Of a DNA stretch of 64,000 nucleotides, positions 1-7,760 are shown in pieces. A program made the translations under genes and the position numbers. Each line of letters opens with the position of its first letter. The stretch's first letter is position 1. The notes under the pieces were generated by a model. The model had not been told where the DNA came from. It searched no databases and was given only the letters and a program-made list of their open reading frames with translations. The DNA is from Foetidibacter luteolus (GTDB taxonomy: Bacteria; Bacteroidota; Bacteroidia; Chitinophagales; Chitinophagaceae): the NCBI RefSeq assembly GCF_009650435.1, contig NZ_VVIP01000081.1:1-64000 (forward strand), given 5' to 3'.

Positions 1-3000
1 GACGAACGTTCTATCGCGGATGGTGCAAATACAGGCTTATACGGCACACAAGCCGCAGGTGAGGTAGAAGATTACCGGGTTACGGTAAACCCCGGCTATG
101 ATATGGGCGACGCCCCGGCTTCTTACGAACTCAACAGTTCTTCAACCTCATTGCCGGCCCGTAATATTCCTTCCGCCACCCTGCTTATAGGTTCTGTTGG
201 TGACGCTGAGTTCACTCCTGCCAGCGTTACCTCGCCGGCTGATAACAATAGCAGCAATGGTGATGGTATTGAGGAAGACGGGCTTACCTCGCCGCCATCT
301 GCCGTGCCTGACGGGGGTATTTACACCCAAAGTGTAATAGTTACCAATACAACAGGCACACAGTATACATTGCATGGCTGGATAGATTTCAATAACAATG
401 GTAGATTTGAAGTGGGCGAATATCAAAGTGTTAACGTACCAACCGGAACAAGTGGTACGGGCGTTATATTAAGCTGGACAGCGGCACAAACCTCTTCCTC
501 CACTGCGGGCAATAAAATTTACATGAGACTGCGGCTGGCTGCAGCTACTTTAGCAGACAATGGTAGTACCGCCACCGTAGATGAACGTTCAATTGCAGAT
601 GGGGCAAATACAGGAGTATATGGCACGCAAACCGCCGGCGAGGTAGAAGACTACCAGGTTAGCGTGGTAACCACTGACCTGGGCGTACAAAAAATGGGGC
701 CGGTTACAGTAAACTCCGGCGGCGCCGTCAGCTATACCATCAGGGTGTCTAACTACGGGCCGGTAGCAGTCACGAACGTTACGGTTAGCGATCCCGTGGT
801 GGCCAATATTTCCATAAGCAGCATTACCTGTACCACTGCCGGCACCGGTTCCAGTGGTTCAGCCGCATGCCCGGCCACTGTAACAGTTGCAGCACTTCAG
901 GCAGGAACACTTACCATTCCTTCCCTGCCTAATGGTAGTGATGTAACCTTTACTGTTACCGGTACAGCCACAGGGGCTATCGGCAGCGCTATCAACAATA
1001 CCGTTACTGTTTCACTGCCTGCCGGATTGGTGGATGCCAACCCCTCTAACAACAGTTCAACCCTTACCACCACTATCCTGGATGCGGCTTGTACAGGGTC
1101 TCAAACCACCTATACTTTAAACAATGGTAATACCGTATCTGCCAATACCATTTCGGCCAACGGAGGCACCATCAACCTGGTATATAACCTTTCAAGTGGC
1201 TCGGCCGTACCGGGTATAGGCAATAGCTTTACCATCAGTTATGTTTACTCAGACCTTAACGCTTACAACGGTACGGACCACCAATGGATGGGGCTGGGAG
1301 CAGGCGGTGCTTTTTCAAACAGCTTTTCTATTTTCCCCGCCACGTCTAATGCCTCCGGCGTGCTTATAACGGGCTCTATTTATAACGGGCGGCCCACCAA
1401 TAACCAGCAGCAGGAAGTTAGCAGCGGCGGTGGTCCGGATGCGCAGGTATCTGCTAACCTGCAAAGCGGCGCCATAGACCAGGTGGGTACATTTGATGTT
1501 ACCATAGGCAATTACCCATCGGCAGCAGGCTACCGTGTGGTATCTAAAACACTGCAGATTGGTACCGTTAATAATACAAGTACAAGCGGCAATGGCAGCA
1601 ACCAGGGTGGTTTCCTGCTCAAGTTCATTGATCAGCCAATCAATAATGGCGCAACCAATACTGCCATTATGGATGTGGAGTATGGCAGAACTTACAAGGG
1701 CAAATACACCGCCTTCAGTGATGGCACTATTTATCCGCAATCCGGCACGGTTACGAGGGGGGTGGCCATCAGGGGCTCTGTTACCTACCAGAATAACCTG
1801 GGCTGCTCCGATCTACAGGTAATAAAAACAGGTTCGGCAACTGTAGTTGCAGGGCAACCGCAGTCTTATACCATCGTTATTACCAATAACGGCAATGGAC
1901 CTGCCGATGGAGCCACTGTGAGCGACCCGGCAGTGTCAAATTTCACTGCAGGCAGTGTTAGCTGCACTGGCACAACCGGTGGCGCCGCCTGCCCTGTTAG
2001 CCCCACTATCGCCGCGCTGCAGGCAGGTACGCTGGCTATTCCCACCCTGCCCAGCGGCGCAACTGTTACCCTGACTGTTAGTGGAACCGCCGGCACTGGT
2101 GGAACCATTGCCAATACAGCGACTATTACAACACCTGTTGGCATTAACGATGCTGTTAGCGGCAACAATAGCAGCACTGCAAATACGACTATTTATAACA
2201 CCGTTTCAGGTTTTGTTTACAACGATGCCAATGGCCTGTCTGACAATACCGTAAACGGTTCCGGAACAAACGCCGGAGGTACGCTACAAATAGTAGTGTA
2301 CGACAGTACCCTTATGCAGGTAGAACAGGTTATCAACGTAGCTGCAGATGGATCGTATATTTTTGTTGCCGGTACGCCTGGCAATAAATACACTTTGTTC
2401 CTTACAACTACCACACCGGTAATCGGCCAGTCAGCCTTGCCGGTAGTATCATTACCGGCAGGTTATGTAAATACGGGCGAATACGACGCCACCGGAGCCG
2501 GTAGCGATGGTACGGCCAATAGTGTATTGCCCCTTGGTAATGTATCGGCTAATGTTTCTTCAGCGGTGTTTGGTATTGAAGAGCCTCCCACGGCGGGCAG
2601 CGGTACGCAAACCACCGTTAACCCGGGAGGTACGGTGCAGGTAACAGTAAATGCCAGTGCTTTTACCAATACTACGGCCAGCAGCGACCCATCTCCCGGC
2701 GCTGTAACAGCTATCAGGATTACATCCTTCCCTGCTAACGTAACCAGTATGGTTATCAACGGTACCAGCTACACAAGTGCTACCTTCCCGGTTAATGGTG
2801 TTACCATACCTGCCGATGCCAGCGGCAATCCTGCCCAAACCATTTCTGTTGACCCCACCGCTACCGGTACCAGCAGCATCAGCATTTCTTTTAAGGCGGT
2901 TGATGAAGCCGGGCAGGAAAGCAGTAACACCGGTACCGCTACCCTTAACCTGGATGGATTGGTTATCAGCGGTACGGTACGTCACGACTTTGACGGCGGG

Positions 3001-4254
3001 AGCATTGATGGTGCAGGCATAGGTACGCCAAGCAATGAACAGTTGTATGCCAACCTGGTGGACCCGGTAACAGGCAATGTTGTGGGCAGTGTAGCTGTAG
3101 CGGCTAATGGTTCTTATTCATTGGGCAGTGCAAACGGCGTGGAGGGCAATACCAGTTATAACCTGGTTATCAGTACGGTTCAGGGGGTGCCCGGCACCAC
3201 AACGGGCGCTACTGCCAGCCTGCCGGCGGGTTGGGCTTATACCGCCGATGGAACAGATGGCACAACGGGGGATGGTTCAGCCAATGGCCTTATTGCCGTT
3301 AACCTGGGTAGTACCTCTATAATCAATACAGCTTTCGGCCTTAATATTAAGCCACAGGCAACCATGTTCAATTACTTTATTAACCCTGTGCCCACCCGCG
3401 GTGGAACTTATGCATTAGATGGCACTTACCGCAATATGCAGTCGCTGTATGCAGAAGATACTGAAGATGGCGCCCTGGGCATAACAAGCACATTTGTTGT
3501 AATTGGTTTGGGTATTATGGATGGGAATATACTTTCCTACAACGGTGTACAGATAACCGGCCCTGTTACGATAGCCAATTACAACCCGGCATTGTTAACC
3601 ATTACGTTTAACCAGAGCGGCAACAGTGGCTTCAGTTTTAACTATGCTGTACGCGATGCTGCCGGGGTACAGAGCGATCCCGCCAGCTATACCGTAAGCT
3701 GGGGGCTGGGTGTACTGGCGGTAAAGCTGGTAAGCTTTGAAGCAAGCCGGCAAAACGGTAAAGCCCTGCTGCAATGGGTTACAGCCGAAGAAACCGGCAA
3801 AGAACATTTTGAACTGCAGCGCAGCATTGACAGCCGGAACTGGCAAACCATCACCAGGCTGCCGGCCAAAGCTGGCACTGGCAACAACAGTTACAACTTT
3901 ACAGATAACCAACCACAGCCAGGTACAAACTACTACCGCCTGCTGATGAACAATGAGGGTATTATAGTTTACAGTGCAGTTAAAAAGCTGGACTTTGCGG
4001 GCCCGTGGAAAGTAAGTTTAACCCCCAACCCTGTACACAGCAGCGAAGCTGTAACCCTGCAAAGCAGTGCGGCGTTAAGCAGCATTAAACTGCTGGATGC
4101 GCAGGGCAGGATACTGCGCTTAATAAACGGCAGCAATATCGCAGCAGCTACTTACCGGCTTAACACACAAGGTTTGGCCAAAGGGTTATACTTTGTGCAG
4201 GTTATTAATATCAACGGAAAAGTACAAACCATAAAGCTGGTAAAAGCGGAGTAG
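1..4254 (+). CDS. T9SS-sorted GEVED/DUF11 surface protein (5' partial)
   Basis: The reading frame is open from base 1, so the start lies upstream; 1,417 codons are visible. Two GEVED modules are seen: the first is cut by the window edge (GEVEDY at codons 20-25) and the second ends with GEVEDY at codons 213-218. DUF11-type Ig-like repeats follow near codons 229-345 and 605-720, then carboxypeptidase-regulatory/SdrD-B-like folds near codon 990. The last ~80 codons form a Por-type C-terminal sorting domain (NPV near its start, GLYFVQV, final KLVK). Such proteins are exported by the type IX system and attached to or released from the cell surface. The composition is very rich in Thr, Ser, Asn and Gly, with few Lys or Cys. 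An adhesin or matrix role is inferred only. The call for secretion and domains is firm; the biological role is unknown. Confidence 0.9.
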   Translation, partial: DERSIADGANTGLYGTQAAGEVEDYRVTVNPGYDMGDAPASYELNSSSTSLPARNIPSATLLIGSVGDAEFTPASVTSPADNNSSNGDGIEEDGLTSPPSAVPDGGIYTQSVIVTNTTGTQYTLHGWIDFNNNGRFEVGEYQSVNVPTGTSGTGVILSWTAAQTSSSTAGNKIYMRLRLAAATLADNGSTATVDERSIADGANTGVYGTQTAGEVEDYQVSVVTTDLGVQKMGPVTVNSGGAVSYTIRVSNYGPVAVTNVTVSDPVVANISISSITCTTAGTGSSGSAACPATVTVAALQAGTLTIPSLPNGSDVTFTVTGTATGAIGSAINNTVTVSLPAGLVDANPSNNSSTLTTTILDAACTGSQTTYTLNNGNTVSANTISANGGTINLVYNLSSGSAVPGIGNSFTISYVYSDLNAYNGTDHQWMGLGAGGAFSNSFSIFPATSNASGVLITGSIYNGRPTNNQQQEVSSGGGPDAQVSANLQSGAIDQVGTFDVTIGNYPSAAGYRVVSKTLQIGTVNNTSTSGNGSNQGGFLLKFIDQPINNGATNTAIMDVEYGRTYKGKYTAFSDGTIYPQSGTVTRGVAIRGSVTYQNNLGCSDLQVIKTGSATVVAGQPQSYTIVITNNGNGPADGATVSDPAVSNFTAGSVSCTGTTGGAACPVSPTIAALQAGTLAIPTLPSGATVTLTVSGTAGTGGTIANTATITTPVGINDAVSGNNSSTANTTIYNTVSGFVYNDANGLSDNTVNGSGTNAGGTLQIVVYDSTLMQVEQVINVAADGSYIFVAGTPGNKYTLFLTTTTPVIGQSALPVVSLPAGYVNTGEYDATGAGSDGTANSVLPLGNVSANVSSAVFGIEEPPTAGSGTQTTVNPGGTVQVTVNASAFTNTTASSDPSPGAVTAIRITSFPANVTSMVINGTSYTSATFPVNGVTIPADASGNPAQTISVDPTATGTSSISISFKAVDEAGQESSNTGTATLNLDGLVISGTVRHDFDGGSIDGAGIGTPSNEQLYANLVDPVTGNVVGSVAVAANGSYSLGSANGVEGNTSYNLVISTVQGVPGTTTGATASLPAGWAYTADGTDGTTGDGSANGLIAVNLGSTSIINTAFGLNIKPQATMFNYFINPVPTRGGTYALDGTYRNMQSLYAEDTEDGALGITSTFVVIGLGIMDGNILSYNGVQITGPVTIANYNPALLTITFNQSGNSGFSFNYAVRDAAGVQSDPASYTVSWGLGVLAVKLVSFEASRQNGKALLQWVTAEETGKEHFELQRSIDSRNWQTITRLPAKAGTGNNSYNFTDNQPQPGTNYYRLLMNNEGIIVYSAVKKLDFAGPWKVSLTPNPVHSSEAVTLQSSAALSSIKLLDAQGRILRLINGSNIAAATYRLNTQGLAKGLYFVQVININGKVQTIKLVKAE

Positions 4255-4306
4255 GAGCAGTGTAAAATGCCGGCTTTGCTGTTAATAGTTAATGGGATAA
4301 GCGTTA

Positions 4307-4415
4307 GAGGCTGTCTCAAAAGTAAAATGAAGGCTTTGAAAATTGCATAAACGAAAACTGACTCTGTCAGGTATCCGAATACAAAGAGGCTGCTCAATAC
4401 TTTTTAGACAGCCCC
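4307..4415. repeat. MITE-like 109-bp element with terminal inverted repeats
   Basis: A 17-bp arm at 4307-4323 (AGAGGCTGTCTCAAAAG plus bases to T) faces its near-exact complement at 4399-4415 (ACTTTTTAGACAGCC core), with two mismatches. The ends resemble insertion-sequence termini, but no transposase lies between them. The right arm runs into a T-run, so the inner GGCTG/CAGCC stem could also end transcription of the large gene upstream. No clear target-site duplication is seen. Confidence 0.45.
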
Positions 4416-4440
4416 TTTTTTTTGAACCCGGCTGCGGTAT

Positions 4441-4506
4441 TTCATGGCATCGCCTGTTGCGTCGCAACAGCGTGTACGTTCCGTTCATTGGGCGGCTTTT
4501 CAGGCC
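4441..4506 (-). repeat. Interspersed repeat R1, copy a
   Basis: Copy of the family with core GTTGCGTCGCA (here 4456-4466). It is followed by a GTTCATTGGGCGGCTTTTCAG-type flank shared, in reverse orientation, with the copies at 50339-50420 and 59814-59902. Intergenic; no coding sense. Confidence 0.8.
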
Positions 4507-4551
4507 CTGGCAGAAGTTTTTGCCCCCGGGGGCGCCATTAAACTTTTTAAG

Positions 4552-4640
4552 CTTTGGCTAAAGCCGGGCCGCTCCTTTTTCATTAACCCAAGCCTTAAGG
4601 CTTGGGTTAATGGCTGCGGGAGACATGGCTTTAGCCAAAG
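4552..4640. repeat. Nested palindrome / long hairpin
   Basis: Outer arms CTTTGGCTAAAGCC (4552-4565) and GGCTTTAGCCAAAG (4627-4640) are perfectly complementary. Inside them sits a perfect 32-bp palindrome at 4581-4612 (half arm CATTAACCCAAGCCTT). The whole could fold into a long stem or a cruciform. No gene is associated with it. Confidence 0.75.
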
Positions 4641-5031
4641 TTTTATTGCCATCCATCATGCGGTTAAGCAATATGCCGCTTAACATACCGCACCTGCGGC
4701 GCTCATTGTAAATCGCATCTTATCGAATATACCAATATGCCGCCCCGACGGGGCTTTGATTGTTTAATGTTCGCTTGTTCAAAGTTGAATGTTTGCGTCC
4801 CCGCCGCTGCATGGCCCTTGCACCTTATCATCTCAATGTAAGCTCATCAACTTGCCCAATCAACAGACTTGCATCCGGCAACTTGCAACTGTTAACCGGC
4901 TGCCGGCCAATGTCATTAAGTTAAGCTGTCAGCCTGAGTTCCGAAACTTCGGAATCGAAGGCGGATTGGTGAAAAAGCGGCTTGCATAACCCCGGTTTCG
5001 ACAAGTTCAACCTGACATTCGTTTCCTTTCC
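4641..5031. other. Intergenic stretch, no gene
   Basis: No coding frame with recognisable content. A short variable-stem motif of the R3 type (GCCCCGACGGGGC-like stem) lies at 4740-4757. The rest holds nothing I can name. Confidence 0.5.
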
Positions 5032-5149
5032 TGTTTGTAGAAACAAAATCATTTAAATGAACGGATGCCACGTAGTGGCTACCCAATCGTCGCTTAAGGG
5101 TAGCCGCTATGCGGCATAATTCCCTTGTTGTATGCTATTTCTACAAACA
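5032..5149. repeat. R3 inverted-repeat element, single copy
   Basis: Bounded by TGTTTGTAGAAA (5032-5043) and its exact complement TTTCTACAAACA (5138-5149). Inside are two self-complementary stems, GCCAC-GTA-GTGGC (5067-5079) and GCCGC-TAT-GCGGC (5103-5115). Their flanks, GGCTACCC and GGGTAGCC, also pair with each other. A further stem (GCGCC-TAC-GGCGC) follows at about 5154-5166. Length matches the two copies near 32.2-32.5 kb. Confidence 0.75.
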
Positions 5150-5214
5150 TGCAGCGCCTACGGCGCAGAGAACAAAGTCTTTCTTTTTAACTTAATGACG
5201 TTGGGTTGCCGGCT

Positions 5215-5374
5215 TTCGGGTGAGGGATTGAAGCGGTTACCCCGGTGAGGCCATCGCAGCAGGGCTTTTGTGCCGGAGTATGAGCACAACCGAGGAAAAG
5301 CAACTAAATGTTGCTTTGACGAAGGTTGCGAACGAAGTTCTGCCCGGCCCCTTGCGCAGCTTGGGGACACCCCC
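5215..5374 (-). repeat. Interspersed repeat R2, long form
   Basis: Read on the minus strand it begins GGGGGTGTCCCCAAGC and ends near CAATCCCTCACCCG, as do the other R2 copies. It carries an extra module with an AAGCAAC/GTTGCTT hairpin in place of the short form's GGGCTTTCCGCTATT segment. The frame open through it on the minus strand (5158-5376) is not a gene. Confidence 0.8.
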
Positions 5375-5377
5375 AAG

Positions 5378-5502
5378 TACGAAGTTTGAAGTACGAAGTA
5401 CTTAAATATGTAAGATGTACGATGTGGGATGTACGATGTTGAGATAGAAGGACATTAACCACTCCCCACTCCCCATTCACCACTCACTACTCAACATTCA
5501 CG
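5378..5502. repeat. Heptamer tandem array H1
   Basis: In-phase 7-bp words run from 5378 to 5447 (TACGAAG, TTTGAAG, TACGAAG, then AGATGTA, CGATGTG, GGATGTA, CGATGTT). A second run at 5459-5500 has CCACTCC, CCACTCC, CCATTCA, CCACTCA, CTACTCA, ACATTCA. The array begins three bases after R2 ends. Confidence 0.85.
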
Positions 5503-5520
5503 AAACAACCGGCCAATAGC

Positions 5521-5528
5521 TATCTTCG
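5521..5528 (+). promoter_or_regulatory. Candidate -7 box of the FKBP gene
   Basis: TATCTTCG matches the Bacteroidota -7 consensus TAnnTTTG at all fixed positions but one and lies 15 bases before the ATG at 5544. No good -33 TTTG is seen upstream, where the heptamer array lies. Confidence 0.35.
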
Positions 5529-5543
5529 CCAAAATTTAATAAT

Positions 5544-5978
5544 ATGAGTGTAGCTGATAAATTAGCTGAGTTGCGGTCTGAAAAATCCGCGGCTAACCTT
5601 AAAGCCGGAAATGATTTTCTTTCTGCCAATAAAAATGAAGAAGGCGTTACAGAACTGCCCAGCGGACTGCAATACAAAGTGCTTACCCTGGGTGAAGGTG
5701 AAAAACCCTGGCCTACGCATACTGTTACCTGCCACTACCACGGTACACTTATTGATGGCACCGTTTTCGACAGTTCCGTGCAACGCGGCCAACCTGCTTC
5801 CTTTCCTTTAAACATGGTTATCAAGGGTTGGACGGAAGGCCTGCAACTGATGCCCGTAGGCAGCAAGTTCAGGTTTTTTATACCGCCCCAACTGGGTTAC
5901 GGAGACAGGCAGGTAAGTGCACAAATTGGCCCTAACAGTACCCTTATTTTTGATGTGGAATTGCTTGGGTTTAGATAA
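5544..5978 (+). CDS. FKBP-type peptidyl-prolyl cis-trans isomerase
   Basis: 144-residue protein with a ~40-residue N-terminal helix-rich segment and one FKBP domain (residues ~45-144). Family features visible are the GLQYKVL entry strand, HYHGTLIDGTVFDSS, the IKGWTEGLQLMPVGSK segment, and the C-terminal LIFDVELLGF. It should catalyse cis-trans isomerisation of X-Pro bonds in folding proteins. No signal peptide is seen, so the site is probably the cytoplasm. The layout resembles FklB-type enzymes with the dimerising helix shortened. It stands alone and converges with the minus-strand gene at 6090-7652. Start chosen at the ATG that follows the TATCTTCG box by 15 bases. Confidence 0.92.
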   Translation: MSVADKLAELRSEKSAANLKAGNDFLSANKNEEGVTELPSGLQYKVLTLGEGEKPWPTHTVTCHYHGTLIDGTVFDSSVQRGQPASFPLNMVIKGWTEGLQLMPVGSKFRFFIPPQLGYGDRQVSAQIGPNSTLIFDVELLGFR

Positions 5979-6016
5979 CCTGCAATAGAAAGCTTAGTGC
6001 AATTTTGTAAACTTTT

Positions 6017-6072
6017 AGATGTGGGAGGTACGATGTGCCTCCCACTTACCATTGACCACTACCCACTCGCCT
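6017..6072. repeat. Heptamer array H2 forming a hairpin
   Basis: 7-bp words such as ATGTGGG, AGGTACG, ATGTGCC, TCCCACT, TACCATT, GACCACT. GTGGGAGG (6021-6028) pairs exactly with CCTCCCAC (6038-6045), so this array forms a stem between two convergent genes and may act as a bidirectional barrier to transcription. Confidence 0.7.
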
Positions 6073-6089
6073 TAGTAGCGCTGCGCTGC

Positions 6090-7652
6090 TTACTGATTAC
6101 CTACATTCTTAAGAAAAACAAAACTGGCGCCTTTTGTCCAATCCACGGTTGTGGGGAACATGACCGGGCCATAAGTAAAGTTGCCCAATGCAAGGTCAGT
6201 TTTCCCATCGCCGTCAAGGTCACCGGCATCAAGGGTAAGCCACCGGCCTGTGTGTCCGGTGGGTAAAGTAAACGGCTTAAAGTTGTTGCCGCCCGTGTTT
6301 TGCAGGTATAAAAAGCCTTCATCCGGCTGGCGGGAGTAATCGGCAAAAAAAGAGATGGCGGCAATATCCATATCGCCATCATTATCGTAATCCCTTGCCA
6401 GCGCCTTGTAGCAGCCATTCATGTGATGAAAATAATGCTGGCTGAAGTTGTTGTTGCCGTCATTCAGAAACACATAAATACCGTGGTAGGGCTTGAATAC
6501 CTGGGAGTAATCTGCATTGTCGCCGCAGGTATAAACAATATCCTGGTAACCGTCTTTATTAAAGTCAACCATCTCAAAAAAGGTAGAGCCGTACGAAGGT
6601 GGAAACCGCAGCACCTGCCTTTGTTCAAAAGCGCCATTACCTTTGTTGGTAAAAAGAAAAATCCCTTCGTCGCCCTGCCCGAATAAGGTCCATATATCCG
6701 TTAACCCATCATTATTGTAATCCTGCAGGTAGGCTTTGGTGGCGCCGGGGAACGGCCGTAATACCTGTTTGGTAAAGGTATTGCCGGCTTTGCCATTGTA
6801 TATAGATAGGCTGCCCTGCAAAAAGCCAAATTCGCAAACCAGGTAATCTGCAATGCTGTCGTGGTTAAAGTCCGCTGCGGTTACCTGTACCGGCCTTGCC
6901 AGGCCGCGCAGAAAAGTAGTGGTATCTGCTGTAAGCCTGCTGCCGGGTGTAATTGCCAGGTAACCTGCTGTACCCAGTTTTTTATTATTGGGGTTTAATT
7001 CGCCGATGTTGCACAAGAGCATGCTTTTTTTACCCGGTTCCGCATCTACAATAGCACTTCCTGTGGTTACCGAGTCCATCAGTTGCAGGTTGCTGTTAAA
7101 CCTGTACAGGCGCTGTTTAAATAAATCGGCCAGCAGCAGTTGGTGGGTAGCCGTGTCAATTTTAATGTAAGAGCTGGTAGGGCTGGCTACCTGTAACGTA
7201 GAAGCTGTAGCGGTAAAACCTGGAACGCTCTCTGTAATTGTTTCACGGCCGGGCAGCGCCAGGCTATCAGGCGAGGTGGCAATATAGTAGTTGATAATAT
7301 GCTGCCAATCCTCCGGTTTTAGCGCCGGTTGCGAAGGATAAAAACCAGCATCCAGGTTGGGATCGTTTTTGCCGCTGGGATACTTATGGTAAAGGTGCCT
7401 GAAAATGCCGAGGAAGGGGCCCATAGCGGGCAATACGCCGTCTTCCCATGTCTTTGTATCCAGCAGTGCCGGACTGGGCAGCAAATGGCAGCTTTGGCAA
7501 TATTGGGCTGCCAGTTGCGCCCCTTTGCGTATGCTGGCATTGGAAATTTCCGGGTGAGACTGGTTCCTGGGATAATCCCCGCAGGAGATAACAATGCCAG
7601 ATGCTGCCAGGGCAACAATTATAACCATGATAACAAGCTTTAACTTACCCAT
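6090..7652 (-). CDS. FG-GAP/VCBS repeat lipoprotein with a c-haem motif
   Basis: 520-residue protein. The N-terminus is a lipoprotein signal with lipobox VISC and Cys24 as the lipidated residue. A single CxxCH haem-attachment motif follows at residues 52-56 (CQSCH), in a short cytochrome-c-like stretch. From about residue 245 to the end run at least five FG-GAP/VCBS blades, each with a calcium-binding D-x-[DN]-x-D-G loop (DFNHDSIADY, DYNNDGLTDI, DFNKDGYQDI, DYDNDGDMDI, DLDGDGKTDL). These suggest a beta-propeller anchored to the outer membrane. The pairing of a c-haem with a propeller hints at electron transfer or a redox-linked binding role, but the substrate is not deducible. The gene is downstream of, and on the same strand as, the carboxylesterase, 108 bp apart. 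Confidence 0.8.
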   Translation of the reverse strand: MGKLKLVIMVIIVALAASGIVISCGDYPRNQSHPEISNASIRKGAQLAAQYCQSCHLLPSPALLDTKTWEDGVLPAMGPFLGIFRHLYHKYPSGKNDPNLDAGFYPSQPALKPEDWQHIINYYIATSPDSLALPGRETITESVPGFTATASTLQVASPTSSYIKIDTATHQLLLADLFKQRLYRFNSNLQLMDSVTTGSAIVDAEPGKKSMLLCNIGELNPNNKKLGTAGYLAITPGSRLTADTTTFLRGLARPVQVTAADFNHDSIADYLVCEFGFLQGSLSIYNGKAGNTFTKQVLRPFPGATKAYLQDYNNDGLTDIWTLFGQGDEGIFLFTNKGNGAFEQRQVLRFPPSYGSTFFEMVDFNKDGYQDIVYTCGDNADYSQVFKPYHGIYVFLNDGNNNFSQHYFHHMNGCYKALARDYDNDGDMDIAAISFFADYSRQPDEGFLYLQNTGGNNFKPFTLPTGHTGRWLTLDAGDLDGDGKTDLALGNFTYGPVMFPTTVDWTKGASFVFLKNVGNQ

Positions 7653-7760
7653 ACTGCTGTATATATCCTCTGCAATTTCAAATCTAATCTAATTAGGCCA
7701 CCATTGCTGTAAATGGATACGGTTTATATTGGCTATCTGTAACGGGTAAAGTTTGCTTGT

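Noticed and set aside
5158..5376. Minus-strand frame of 72 codons, with similar frames at 27187-27416 and 44498-44701
   Set aside because: All three lie in R2 long repeats and share the same peptide only because the DNA is repeated; they lack start context and codon pattern of genes.
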